A DNA stretch of 64,000 nucleotides from Pseudomonas nitroreducens NBRC 12694 (GTDB lineage Bacteria; Pseudomonadota; Gammaproteobacteria; Pseudomonadales; Pseudomonadaceae), in the NCBI RefSeq assembly GCF_002091755.1, contig NZ_BDAI01000001.1, positions 868,001 through 932,000 on the forward strand, in the 5' to 3' direction. Below the pieces are notes generated by a model that ran no database searches, was not told where the DNA came from, and saw only the letters and a list, made by a program, of their open reading frames with translations. Positions 25,285 to 37,847 of this stretch are shown piece after piece. Numbering within the stretch: position 1 is the first letter of the stretch; every line of letters begins with the position of its first letter. The position numbers were made by a program, and so were the translations under genes.

Positions 25285-27503
25285 CAGTTTTTCTCCTCGG
25301 CGACGCGGATGCCCGCGCCGGACGCCAGCCCGAGGAAGTTCGGGAAGGAGGTCGCGACGTTGGCGCAGTCGTGGATGCGGATAGGCGCACCGGCACGCAG
25401 GGAAGCCACGCTGAAGGACATGGCGATACGGTGGTCGCCGTGGCTCCAGACTTCGCCGCCGCCATAGCTGCCGCCGTCGATGATGATGCCGTCCGGGGTC
25501 GGCTCGCACTTCACGCCCAGGGCCAGCAGGCCGTCGGCCATGACCTGGATGCGGTCGGATTCCTTCACCCGCAGTTCTTCCGCGCCGCGCAGCACAGTGC
25601 GGCCGGAGGCAGAGGCGGCGGCAACGAAGAGCACGGGGAACTCGTCGATGGCCAGCGGCACCAGGTCTTCGGGGATGTCGATGCCTTTGAGCTGCGCCGA
25701 GCGCACGCGAATGTCGGCAACCGGTTCGCCGCCCACTTCTCGCTGGTTTTCCAGGGTGATGTCGGCGCCCATGAGCTTGAGGATGTCGATGACGCCGGTA
25801 CGGGTCGGGTTGATGCCGACGTGCTCCAGAGTCAGGTCGGAGCCTTCGGCGATGCTCGCGGCAACCAGGAAGAAGGCGGCGGAGGAAATGTCGGCCGGGA
25901 CTTCGATCGAGGTGGCGGTGAGCTTGTGGCCGGACTCGACGCGAGCGGTGGCGCCTTCGACGTCGACCGGGTAGCCGAAGCCGCGCAGCATGCGCTCGGT
26001 ATGGTCGCGGGTCGGGGCCGGCTCGGTGGTGGAGGTTTCACCGGCAGCGTAGAGGCCGGCAAGCAGCAGGCAGGATTTCACCTGGGCGCTGGCCATGGGC
26101 ATGTCGTAGTGCATGCCGGTGAGCTTCTGGCCACCACGGATGGTCAGCGGCGGACGGCCTTCGGGGCCAGTCTCGATCACTGCGCCCATCTCGCGCAGCG
26201 GCTTGGCGACGCGGTTCATCGGGCGCTTGGACAGCGACGCATCGCCGGTCAGGGTGGTGTCGAACGGCTGGGCGGCGAGCAGGCCACTGAGCAGGCGCAT
26301 GGAGGTGCCGGAGTTGCCCAGGTAGATCGGGCCGGGCGGCGTCTTCAAGCCATGCAGGCCCACGCCGTGCACGGTCACGCGGCCGTGGTGCGGGCCTTCG
26401 ATGACCACGCCCATGTCGCGGAAGGCCTGGATGGTGGCGAGGGCATCTTCACCCTCGAGGAAACCTTGTACCTCGGTCGTGCCTTCGGCCAACGAGCCGA
26501 GCATGATCGAGCGGTGGGAAATGGACTTGTCGCCCGGTACGCGAACGCGCCCGGAGAGGCGGCCACCCGGCTGGGCCAGGAAAATCAGGTCATTGTTGTG
26601 CATGGCGTCCACATAGGCCCGGCGGGCCAGGATTTTGCTGAAATGCTCGCGGGCAACCCGGGCGCGGGTGAAGACGCCCATCAGTTGTTGCCCGTCCCCT
26701 TGATCGACGGCCTCGCGCAAGTCGTCGAGGTCGTCACGGAATACATCGAGGATGCGCAGCACCGCCTCGCGGTTGGCGAGGAAGATGTCGTGCCACATCA
26801 CCGGGTCGCTGCCGGCAATCCGCGTGAAGTCGCGGAAGCCGCCAGCGGCATAGCGGAAGATTTCCAGATTCTCGCTGCGTTTGGCCAGCGAGTCGACCAG
26901 CGTGAAGGCCAGCAGGTGCGGCAGGTGGCTGGTGGCGGCGAGAACTTCGTCGTGGTGTTCGACGGCCATCTGCTCGACATCCGCGCCCAGCTCGCGCCAG
27001 AGGCTCTCGACGCACTGGATCGCGTCCGCGTCGGCATTATCCAGCGGGGTGAGGATGACTTTATGACGGCGGAACAATTTCGCGTTGGCCGCTTCCACCC
27101 CGCTCTGCTCGGAACCGGCGATGGGATGGCCGGGAACGAAGCGCGCGGGCATGCCACCGAACACGGCTTTCGCAGCGCGCACCACATTGCCCTTGGCGCT
27201 GCCCACGTCGGTGAGGATGGCATTGCCGATGTCGAGAGTGGCGAGTTCCCCGAGGACCTTCTCCATGGCCAGGATCGGCACCGCAAGCTGGATCACGTCA
27301 GCCTCGCGGCAACCGGCAACAAGGCTTTCCTCGCAGCGGTCGACCACTCCCAGTTCCACCGCCAGGCGACGGGTTTGCGGGTCACGGTCGACGCCGACCA
27401 CTTCCTCGAACAGGCCCTTTTCGCGGATGCCCTTGGCGAAGGAGCCGCCGATCAGGCCGAGCCCCACCACCACCAGGCGCTTGCGCTGAACAACATCAGG
27501 CAC
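25284..27503 (-). CDS. Fused prephenate/arogenate dehydrogenase and EPSP synthase (TyrA-AroA)
   Basis: A 739-residue fusion. Residues 1 to about 290 are TyrA, with the NAD-binding turn VVVGLGLIGGSFAKGI and the segment GHPIAGSEQSGVEAA. From about 298 it is AroA (3-phosphoshikimate 1-carboxyvinyltransferase), with LSGRVRVPGDKSISHRS, LGNSGTSMRLLSG and RDHTERML. It thus carries a late shikimate step and a tyrosine branch step. The fusion is normal in Pseudomonas (about 746 residues in P. aeruginosa). The start is GTG at 27503: it overlaps hisC by 8 bases, follows AAGG at 9 bases and gives the family N-terminus PDVVQRKRLVVVG. Confidence 0.95.
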   Translation of the reverse strand: MPDVVQRKRLVVVGLGLIGGSFAKGIREKGLFEEVVGVDRDPQTRRLAVELGVVDRCEESLVAGCREADVIQLAVPILAMEKVLGELATLDIGNAILTDVGSAKGNVVRAAKAVFGGMPARFVPGHPIAGSEQSGVEAANAKLFRRHKVILTPLDNADADAIQCVESLWRELGADVEQMAVEHHDEVLAATSHLPHLLAFTLVDSLAKRSENLEIFRYAAGGFRDFTRIAGSDPVMWHDIFLANREAVLRILDVFRDDLDDLREAVDQGDGQQLMGVFTRARVAREHFSKILARRAYVDAMHNNDLIFLAQPGGRLSGRVRVPGDKSISHRSIMLGSLAEGTTEVQGFLEGEDALATIQAFRDMGVVIEGPHHGRVTVHGVGLHGLKTPPGPIYLGNSGTSMRLLSGLLAAQPFDTTLTGDASLSKRPMNRVAKPLREMGAVIETGPEGRPPLTIRGGQKLTGMHYDMPMASAQVKSCLLLAGLYAAGETSTTEPAPTRDHTERMLRGFGYPVDVEGATARVESGHKLTATSIEVPADISSAAFFLVAASIAEGSDLTLEHVGINPTRTGVIDILKLMGADITLENQREVGGEPVADIRVRSAQLKGIDIPEDLVPLAIDEFPVLFVAAASASGRTVLRGAEELRVKESDRIQVMADGLLALGVKCEPTPDGIIIDGGSYGGGEVWSHGDHRIAMSFSVASLRAGAPIRIHDCANVATSFPNFLGLASGAGIRVAEEKN

Positions 27504-28608
27504 GAGCAAGCACCTTGGCCAGCGCTTCGAGGAAGCGGGCGTTCTCGGCCGGCAGGCCGATGGAGATGCGCAGGTGCTGCGGCATGCCGTAGCCACCCAC
27601 CGGACGGACGATCACGCCTTCGGCGAGCAGCGCCTGGTAGACCGGGCCGGCGTCACGCTTGAGGTCCACGGCGATGAAGTTGCCCTTGGAGGGAATCCAG
27701 TGCAGGTCCAGGGCGCGCAGGCCGTTTTCCAGCTGCGCCATGCCTTCGTCGTTGATGCGCTTGCCTTGGGCCAGGTAGTCGGCATCGTCCAGCGCCGCAC
27801 AGGCGGCGGCCAGGGCCAGGCTGTTGACGTTGAACGGCTGGCGAACGCGGTTGAGCACATCGGCGACCTGCGCCGAGGAGATCGCGTAACCGACGCGCAG
27901 CGAGGCCAGGCCGTAGGCCTTGGAAAAGGTGCGGGAGACCAGCAGGTTCGGGTAGCGGGCCAGGTACTTCAAGCCGTCCGGCAGCTCCTCGCCTTCGGCA
28001 TACTCGATGTAGGCCTCGTCGAGCACCACGAGGACGCTCTCCGGCACCTGCGAGAGGAAGCGCTCCAGCGCGTCCGGGCCGAACCAGGTACCGGTGGGGT
28101 TGTTCGGGTTGGCGATGAAGACCACGCGGGTGTTGGCGTCGATGGCCTCCAGCATGGCTTCCAGGTCGTGGCCCCAGTCTTTCGCCGGCACGACCTTGCC
28201 CTGGGCGCCGACGGCCTGGGTAGAGATCGGGTAGACGGCGAAGGCGTACTGGCTGAACACGGCGTTCAGGCCAGGCGCCAGATAGGCGCGGGCCACCAGG
28301 TCGAGAATGTCGTTGGAGCCGTTGCCCAGGGTGACCTGCGCGGTGTCGACGCCGCAGCGGGCGGCCAGGCGGGACTTCAGCTCGAAGCCGTTGCCGTCGG
28401 GGTAGCGGGTCAGTTCGGCCAGTTCGGCGCGAATGGCGTCTAGGACCTTGGGGCTCGGGCCCAGCGGGTTCTCGTTGCTGGCCAGCTTGACGATGCCGGC
28501 GGGGTCGAGCTTCAGCTCGCGGGCCAGTTCATCGACCGGCTTGCCGGGAACGTAGGGAGAAAGTTTCTGCACGCCCGGCTGGGCCAGGGCAAGGAAATCA
28601 CAGCTCAT
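27496..28608 (-). CDS. hisC2: Histidinol-phosphate / aromatic aminotransferase HisC2
   Basis: A 370-residue class I/II PLP aminotransferase. SNENPLGPSP near 50, NPNNPTG near 175 and the PLP lysine in SRTFSKAYGLASLRVGYA near 235 define the family. The location between pheA and tyrA-aroA points to aromatic aminotransferase use rather than histidine synthesis alone. The start MSCDFLALAQPGVQ at 28608 follows GAGAG at 7 bases and overlaps the end of cysC by 11 bases. An ATG two codons upstream (28614) is possible. Confidence 0.95.
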   Translation of the reverse strand: MSCDFLALAQPGVQKLSPYVPGKPVDELARELKLDPAGIVKLASNENPLGPSPKVLDAIRAELAELTRYPDGNGFELKSRLAARCGVDTAQVTLGNGSNDILDLVARAYLAPGLNAVFSQYAFAVYPISTQAVGAQGKVVPAKDWGHDLEAMLEAIDANTRVVFIANPNNPTGTWFGPDALERFLSQVPESVLVVLDEAYIEYAEGEELPDGLKYLARYPNLLVSRTFSKAYGLASLRVGYAISSAQVADVLNRVRQPFNVNSLALAAACAALDDADYLAQGKRINDEGMAQLENGLRALDLHWIPSKGNFIAVDLKRDAGPVYQALLAEGVIVRPVGGYGMPQHLRISIGLPAENARFLEALAKVLARA

Positions 28609-29233
28609 GGACATCTCTCTCGACGGGGGCCGCACAGACTGACTCGATATAGCCGGCGGCAGCCATGTAATCGCAGATACGGTCAACAGATTCCTCTACC
28701 GACAGCACGGACGTATCGATGCTCACCTGGGCGGCCAGCGGCGCCTCGAACGGAGAGTCGATGCCGGTGAACTCCTTGAGTTCGCCGGCTCGCGCTTTGC
28801 GGTAGAGCCCTTTGGGATCGCGCTCCTCGCACACTTTCAGCGGCGTGGAGACATGCACTTCCACGAAACGCTCGGGTAACAGCTTGCGAACCCTGTCGCG
28901 ATCCGCACGAAAGGGCGAAATGAACGCGGCGATGGTGATCAGGCCAGCATCCACCATCAGCGCCCCCACCTCTCCAACGCGGCGAATATTTTCACAGCGG
29001 TCTTCAGCGCTGAAGCCGAGGTCCCGATTCAAGCCCTGACGGAGATGATCGCCATCGAGCAGGTAGGTGTGCCGCCCGGACGCATGCAGGCGCTGCTCGA
29101 GGGCATCGGCCAGCGTCGACTTGCCGGAACCGCTCAGCCCAGTCAGCCAGACCAGGCAGGGGCGCTGGGCCTTGAGGCCGGCGCGCCCTGCACAATCGAC
29201 CGTCTGCGACGGCCAATGGGCATTTCGCCCCAT
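28598..29233 (-). CDS. cysC: Adenylylsulfate (APS) kinase CysC, inside the aromatic operon
   Basis: A 211-residue APS kinase that makes PAPS from APS and ATP. Features: P-loop GLSGSGKSTLADAL (about 36-49), DGDHLRQGLNRDLGFS, the segment AAFISPFRADRDRVR, then CEERDPKGLYRKARAGEL and FTGIDSPFEAP, all APS kinase signatures. The ATG at 29233 lies one base after the pheA stop (TGACATG), and the gene end overlaps hisC2 by 11 bases. Pseudomonads normally have cysC fused to cysN; a separate copy between pheA and hisC2 is not what I recall from P. aeruginosa. The first 25 residues (MGRNAHWPSQTVDCAGRAGL) are an uncommon lead-in. Base use is like the neighbours. Confidence 0.95.
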   Translation of the reverse strand: MGRNAHWPSQTVDCAGRAGLKAQRPCLVWLTGLSGSGKSTLADALEQRLHASGRHTYLLDGDHLRQGLNRDLGFSAEDRCENIRRVGEVGALMVDAGLITIAAFISPFRADRDRVRKLLPERFVEVHVSTPLKVCEERDPKGLYRKARAGELKEFTGIDSPFEAPLAAQVSIDTSVLSVEESVDRICDYMAAAGYIESVCAAPVERDVHEL

Positions 29234-29234
29234 G

Positions 29235-30332
29235 TCAAAGCACGGCCTTGGGGTACGAACCCAGCACCTTAAGGGCAACGGCTTCGCTGTTGATCTTTTC
29301 CAGCACGTCCTTGATCAGCGGGTCCTTGTGGTGGCCGACGAAGTCGATGAAGAACACGTAGGTCCACTTGCCGCTGCGCGACGGGCGGGTCTCGATGCGA
29401 GTCAGGTCGACACCGTTGCTGTGGAACGGCACCAGCAGCTCGTGCAACGCGCCCGGCTTGTTGCGCATGGAGACGATGATGGAAGTCTTGTCATCGCCCG
29501 TGGGCGGCACTTCCTGGTTGCCGATCATGAGGAAGCGCGTGGAGTTGTCCGGGCGGTCCTCGATCTTCTCGTGCAGCTTGTCCAGGCCGTACAGGCTGGC
29601 CGCCATGTCGCCGGCAATCGCCGCGCTGTTCCACTCGCTCTTCACCCGCTTGGCGGCGTCGGCATTGCTGGAGACCGCCACGCGCTCGACGTTCGGGTAG
29701 TGCGCGTCCAGCCACTTGCGGCACTGGGCCAGGGACTGGGCGTGGGAGTAGATGCGGGTGATGTTGTTGGTCTTGGTGTTCTCGCCCACCAGCAGGTGGT
29801 GGTGGATGCGCAGTTCCACCTCGCCGCAGATCACCAGGTCGTGCTCGAGGAAGCTGTCGAGGGTGTGGTTGACCGCACCCTCGGTGGAGTTTTCCACCGG
29901 CACCACGCCGAAGTTCACCGCGCCGGCAGCAACTTCGCGGAACACTTCGTCGATGGCCGCCATCGGCGTGCTGATCACCGCATGGCCGAAGTGTTTGAGC
30001 GCCGCGGCCTGGGTGAAGGTGCCTTCCGGGCCGAGGTAGGCCACTTTCAGCGGCTGCTCCAGGGCCAGGCAGGAGGACATGATCTCGCGGAACAGACGAG
30101 CGACTTCCTCGTTGTCCAGCGGGCCCTTGTTCAGCTCCATGATGTGCTTGAGCACCCAGGCCTCGCGCTCGGGCCGGTAGAACACCGGCTTCTCGCCTGC
30201 GGGCAGGGCGGCCATTTTCACGCGCGCCACATCGGTGGCGCAGCGTGCGCGTTCGCTGATCAGCTCGAGGATCTTCTCGTCGAGGCTGTCGATGCGTACG
30301 CGCAAAGCCTTGAGCTGGTCAGCGTCGCTCAT
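29235..30332 (-). CDS. pheA: Bifunctional chorismate mutase / prephenate dehydratase (PheA)
   Basis: A 365-residue P-protein. Chorismate mutase is residues about 1-90 (LKALRVRIDSLDEKILELIS), prephenate dehydratase about 95-275 (YLGPEGTFTQAAALKHFG; the catalytic NSTRF motif is near 260) and a C-terminal ACT domain about 285-360 (GALHELLVPFHSNGVDLTRI), which binds phenylalanine for feedback inhibition. It feeds phenylpyruvate to the aminotransferase HisC2. The start ATG shares one base with the serC stop. Confidence 0.97.
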   Translation of the reverse strand: MSDADQLKALRVRIDSLDEKILELISERARCATDVARVKMAALPAGEKPVFYRPEREAWVLKHIMELNKGPLDNEEVARLFREIMSSCLALEQPLKVAYLGPEGTFTQAAALKHFGHAVISTPMAAIDEVFREVAAGAVNFGVVPVENSTEGAVNHTLDSFLEHDLVICGEVELRIHHHLLVGENTKTNNITRIYSHAQSLAQCRKWLDAHYPNVERVAVSSNADAAKRVKSEWNSAAIAGDMAASLYGLDKLHEKIEDRPDNSTRFLMIGNQEVPPTGDDKTSIIVSMRNKPGALHELLVPFHSNGVDLTRIETRPSRSGKWTYVFFIDFVGHHKDPLIKDVLEKINSEAVALKVLGSYPKAVL

Positions 30333-31423
30333 CAGCCGTGCTCCTTCTCGAACTCGGCCATGTAGCCGACCAGGGCTTCGATGGCATCCAGGCCCAGGGC
30401 GTTATAGATGGAGGCACGCATGCCACCTACCGAACGGTGACCCTTGAGGTTGAGCAGACCGCGCGCGTCGGCACCGGCGAGGAAGGCCTTGTCGAACTTC
30501 TCGTCGGCCAGGCGGAACGGCACGTTCATCCAGGAGCGAGCGCTGGGCTGGATCGGGTTGGTGTAGAAGTCGCTGCTGTCGATGAAGCCGTACAGCATGT
30601 CCTTCTTCGCGCGGTTGCGCTGTTCCATGGCGTCGACACCGCCCTGCTCCTTCAGCCACTGGAAGACCAGGCCGGAGAGGTACCAGGAGTAGGTAGCCGG
30701 GGTGTTGTACATGGAGCCGTTATCGGCAGCGACCTTGTAGTTGAGCATGGTCGGGCAGATGCTGCGGGCGCGGCCCAGCAGGTCTTCGCGAACGATGACC
30801 ACCACCAAACCGGACGGGCCGATGTTCTTTTGCGCGCCGGCGTAGATCAGGCCGAACTTCGATACGTCGATCGGGCGGGAGAGGATGTCCGAGGACATGT
30901 CCACCACCAGCGGGACATCGCCGACTTCCGGAATCCAGTCGAATTCCAGGCCACCGATGGTCTCGTTGGACGCGTAGTGCAGGTAGGCCGCGTCCTTGGA
31001 CAGGTTCCACTCGTTCTGGCCGGGGATCGCGAAGTAGTCGTACTTGGATGCGCTGGCGACGACGTTGACGTTGCCGTAACGGCGAGCCTCTTCGATGGCC
31101 TTCTTCGACCAGATGCCGGTTTCCACGTAGTCGGCCACGCCGTCTTCGGGCAGCAGGTTCAGCGGAATCTCGGCGAACTGCTGGCTGGCGCCGCCCTGCA
31201 GGAACAGCACCTTGTAGTTCGACGGGATCGCCATCAGGTCGCGCAGGTCCTGCTCGGCCTTCTCGGCGATGGCCACATAGTCGTCGCTACGGTGGCTCAT
31301 CTCCATGACCGACAGGCCCTTGCCCTGCCAATCCAGCAGCTCGGCGCGGGCGCGCTCCAGCACCTCGGTGGGAAGCGCCGCGGGACCGGCGCAGAAGTTA
31401 AAGGCTCGCTTGCTCACATCCAC
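30332..31423 (-). CDS. serC: Phosphoserine aminotransferase
   Basis: A 363-residue PLP enzyme that forms 3-phosphoserine; it also serves pyridoxine synthesis. FNFCAGPAALPTEVLERA opens the protein, and the PLP lysine is in YAGAQKNIGPSG near residue 197. Two starts are possible: the ATG at 31423 (five bases after GAG) or the GTG at 31417 giving MSKRAFNF as in relatives. It lies 8 bases after gyrA, so it is probably co-transcribed. Confidence 0.96.
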   Translation of the reverse strand: MDVSKRAFNFCAGPAALPTEVLERARAELLDWQGKGLSVMEMSHRSDDYVAIAEKAEQDLRDLMAIPSNYKVLFLQGGASQQFAEIPLNLLPEDGVADYVETGIWSKKAIEEARRYGNVNVVASASKYDYFAIPGQNEWNLSKDAAYLHYASNETIGGLEFDWIPEVGDVPLVVDMSSDILSRPIDVSKFGLIYAGAQKNIGPSGLVVVIVREDLLGRARSICPTMLNYKVAADNGSMYNTPATYSWYLSGLVFQWLKEQGGVDAMEQRNRAKKDMLYGFIDSSDFYTNPIQPSARSWMNVPFRLADEKFDKAFLAGADARGLLNLKGHRSVGGMRASIYNALGLDAIEALVGYMAEFEKEHG

Positions 31424-31431
31424 TCTCGCTA

Positions 31432-34221
<2,790 letters not shown>

Positions 34222-34454
34222 GAGAAGCCTGGTTCCTTTTTCAAATGGGTCTCCGTCATGCCCGTCCCGGGCCTGGCGGAGCGCGGTGCGCTATCAAAGC
34301 GCCACCGACTCTCTACAAATCAACGACTTGGCCGTTGATCCGCGATGCTGTGGGGGCCGTAAAAATGCCCCATCAAGAACCGTCGGAGCTTACCACAAGC
34401 CAGGGTCAAACCCTACCCTCGCCCAAGCCCCTCGATGAATTGCCGCAGGCCCCG

Positions 34455-35531
<1,077 letters not shown>

Positions 35532-35610
35532 GGAACACCTCTTCAATTCAATGGAATCGCGGGCCTTTCCCGGCCCCCAGGAATCTTCCCGCGCAGGCGG
35601 GTAAAAGCGC

Positions 35611-35659
35611 CGAGTATACCGAGCCTGCGGCGGTGGCGCTCGGCTATACTCGGGCGCTT
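35611..35659. promoter_or_regulatory. Divergent mtnA/mtaD promoter with dyad symmetry
   Basis: An imperfect palindrome, GCGCCGAGTATACCGAG facing CTCGGCTATACTCGGGCGC, spans 35608-35659. It contains TATACT on the minus strand (35618-35613, toward mtnA) and on the plus strand (35645-35650, toward mtaD). The two -10 boxes are back to back, so their -35 regions would overlap. This could couple expression of the two salvage genes. No clear -35 consensus is seen. Confidence 0.45.
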
Positions 35660-35684
35660 TATTATCGCGCCCAGGATGCGCCAT

Positions 35685-37010
35685 ATGCCCACCACCAAAG
35701 TCCCGCTCGACCTGCTGCTCTTCCCCACCTGGATTGTCCCCGTGGAGCCCGCCGGCATCGTCCTGCGTGACCATGGCCTGGGCATCCGCGACGGTCGCAT
35801 CGCCCTGCTCGCCCCGCGCGCCGAAGCGCTGCGCCATCCGGCGGCGGAAACCCGCGAACTGCCGGGCATGCTGCTCTCCCCCGGCCTGATCAACGCCCAC
35901 GGCCATGCGGCGATGAGCCTGTTCCGCGGCCTGGCGGACGACCTGGCACTGATGACCTGGCTGCAGGAGCACATCTGGCCGGCAGAAGCCAAGTGGGTCA
36001 GCGAGGACTTCGTCCGTGATGGCACGGAACTGGCCATCGCCGAGCAGCTCAAGGGCGGCATCACCTGCTTCTCCGACATGTATTTCCTGCCGCAGGTGGC
36101 CTGCGAGGTGGTGCACAAGGCCGGCGTTCGCGCGCAGATCAGCGTGCCGGTACTGGATTTCCCGGTCCCCGGCGCCCGCGACGCCGACGACGCCATCCGC
36201 CAGGGCCTGGCACTGCGCGACGACCTCAAGCATCACCCGCGCATCAAGGTCGCCTTCGGCCCGCACGCGCCCTACACGGTCAGCGACGACAAGCTGGAAA
36301 ACATCCTGATGCTTGCCGAGGAACTGGACGCCGGCATTCATATGCACGTCCATGAGACTGCCTTCGAGGTCCAGCAGGCGCTGGAGAAGCACGGCGAACG
36401 CCCGCTGGCCCGCCTGCATCGCCTGGGGCTGCTCGGCCCGCGCTTCCAGGCCGTGCACATGACCCAGGTGAACGACGAAGACCTGGCCATGCTGGTGGAG
36501 ACCAACAGTTCGGTGGTGCACTGCCCCGAATCCAACCTCAAGCTGGCCAGCGGCTTCTGCCCGGTGGAGCGCCTGTGGCAGGCCGGAGTCAACGTGGCCA
36601 TCGGCACCGACGGCGCGGCCAGCAACAATGACCTCGACCTGCTCGGCGAAACCCGTACGGCCGCCCTGCTGGCCAAGGCCGTGGCCGGCCAGGCCACCGC
36701 GCTGGACGCCCACCGTGCCCTGCGCATGGCCACCCTGAATGGCGCCCGCGCGCTGGGCATGGAACAGGAAACCGGCAGCCTGGAACTGGGCAAGGCTGCC
36801 GATATCACAGCCTTCGACCTTTCCGGACTGGCCCAGCAGCCGGTGTACGAGCCGGTTTCCCAGCTGATCTACGCCAGCGGCCGCGACTGCGTGCGCCACG
36901 TCTGGGTCGGCGGCAAGCAGTTGCTGGATGACGGCAAGCTCACCCGCCTGGACGAAGAGCGCCTGATCGCCGTAGCAGGCGAGTGGGGACGCAAGATCGC
37001 CGGTGCCTGA
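35685..37010 (+). CDS. mtaD: 5-methylthioadenosine / S-adenosylhomocysteine deaminase
   Basis: A 441-residue amidohydrolase of the SsnA/TrzN/MtaD group. Metal ligands are in LINAHGHAAMSLFRG (about 65-80), GIHMHVHETAFE (about 215) and AIGTDGAASNNDLDLL (about 305); HCPESNLKLASG is also typical. It deaminates methylthioadenosine to methylthioinosine, the Pseudomonas route into salvage, which then feeds MtnA. I chose the ATG at 35685; an in-frame ATG at 35676 sits too near the AGGA. It is probably the first gene of mtaD-ubiG-mupP-SDR. Confidence 0.95.
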   Translation: MPTTKVPLDLLLFPTWIVPVEPAGIVLRDHGLGIRDGRIALLAPRAEALRHPAAETRELPGMLLSPGLINAHGHAAMSLFRGLADDLALMTWLQEHIWPAEAKWVSEDFVRDGTELAIAEQLKGGITCFSDMYFLPQVACEVVHKAGVRAQISVPVLDFPVPGARDADDAIRQGLALRDDLKHHPRIKVAFGPHAPYTVSDDKLENILMLAEELDAGIHMHVHETAFEVQQALEKHGERPLARLHRLGLLGPRFQAVHMTQVNDEDLAMLVETNSSVVHCPESNLKLASGFCPVERLWQAGVNVAIGTDGAASNNDLDLLGETRTAALLAKAVAGQATALDAHRALRMATLNGARALGMEQETGSLELGKAADITAFDLSGLAQQPVYEPVSQLIYASGRDCVRHVWVGGKQLLDDGKLTRLDEERLIAVAGEWGRKIAGA

Positions 37011-37143
37011 GCCCCTGCCATCCTGTCGCAGCGCCTGCCTCGGTCCAGCGCTGCGACAATCTGTCATGCCGCGCCCCATCCATTCGACGAAGCTGGCATC
37101 ATAGCCAGTCTTCGTTTCCAGCTTTTTGATCAATAGGGACACC

Positions 37144-37842
37144 ATGAGCAACGTCGACCACGCCGAGATCGCCAAATTCGAGGCCCTCGCCCACCGCTGG
37201 TGGGACCGCGAAAGCGAGTTCAAGCCCCTGCACGACATCAACCCGCTGCGGGTCAACTGGATCGACGAGCGCGTCAGCCTCGCCGGCAAGAAGGTCCTCG
37301 ACGTCGGCTGCGGCGGCGGCATCCTCAGCGAAGCCATGGCCCAGCGCGGCGCTACCGTCACCGGCATCGACATGGGCGAAGCGCCCCTGGCAGTCGCCCA
37401 GCTGCACCAGCTGGAGTCCGGCGTGCCGGTGGAATACCGCCGCATCACCGCCGAAGAGCTGGCCGAGGAAATGCCCGAGCAGTTCGACGTAGTGACCTGC
37501 CTGGAAATGCTCGAGCACGTGCCCGACCCGGCCTCGGTGATCCGCGCCTGCCACAAGATGGTCAAGCCCGGCGGCCAGGTGTTCTTCTCCACCATCAACC
37601 GCAACCCGAAGGCCTACCTGTTCGCCATCGTCGGTGCGGAATACGTGATGCGCCTGCTGCCGCGCGGCACCCATGACTTCAAGAAGTTCATCCGCCCCTC
37701 CGAGCTGGGTGCCTGGTCGCGCGACGCCGGCCTGGCGGTCAAGGACATCATCGGCCTGACCTACAACCCGCTGACCAAGCACTACAAGCTGGCCAACGAT
37801 GTCGACGTCAACTACATGATCCAGACCCTGCGGGAGGAGTGA
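37144..37842 (+). CDS. ubiG: Ubiquinone biosynthesis O-methyltransferase UbiG
   Basis: A 232-residue class I SAM methyltransferase. The SAM-binding motif is VLDVGCGGGILSEAMA (about 52-67), with the post-II segment FDVVTCLEMLEHVPDP near 118. UbiG carries out both O-methylations of ubiquinone synthesis. The ATG at 37144 follows AGGGACACC. It is five bases upstream of mupP, so the two are coupled. Confidence 0.97.
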   Translation: MSNVDHAEIAKFEALAHRWWDRESEFKPLHDINPLRVNWIDERVSLAGKKVLDVGCGGGILSEAMAQRGATVTGIDMGEAPLAVAQLHQLESGVPVEYRRITAEELAEEMPEQFDVVTCLEMLEHVPDPASVIRACHKMVKPGGQVFFSTINRNPKAYLFAIVGAEYVMRLLPRGTHDFKKFIRPSELGAWSRDAGLAVKDIIGLTYNPLTKHYKLANDVDVNYMIQTLREE

Positions 37843-37847
37843 ATCGC

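Noticed and set aside
25371..27662. Long open frame opposite tyrA-aroA (763 codons), and similar ones opposite acsA, rpsA, pheA, serC and ccoN4
   Set aside because: All are shadows of conserved genes and have no family features or ribosome binding sites.
35532..35684. SAM or SAH riboswitch before mtnA or mtaD
   Set aside because: The gap is short and shows only promoter-like dyads; I could not find a conserved riboswitch core.
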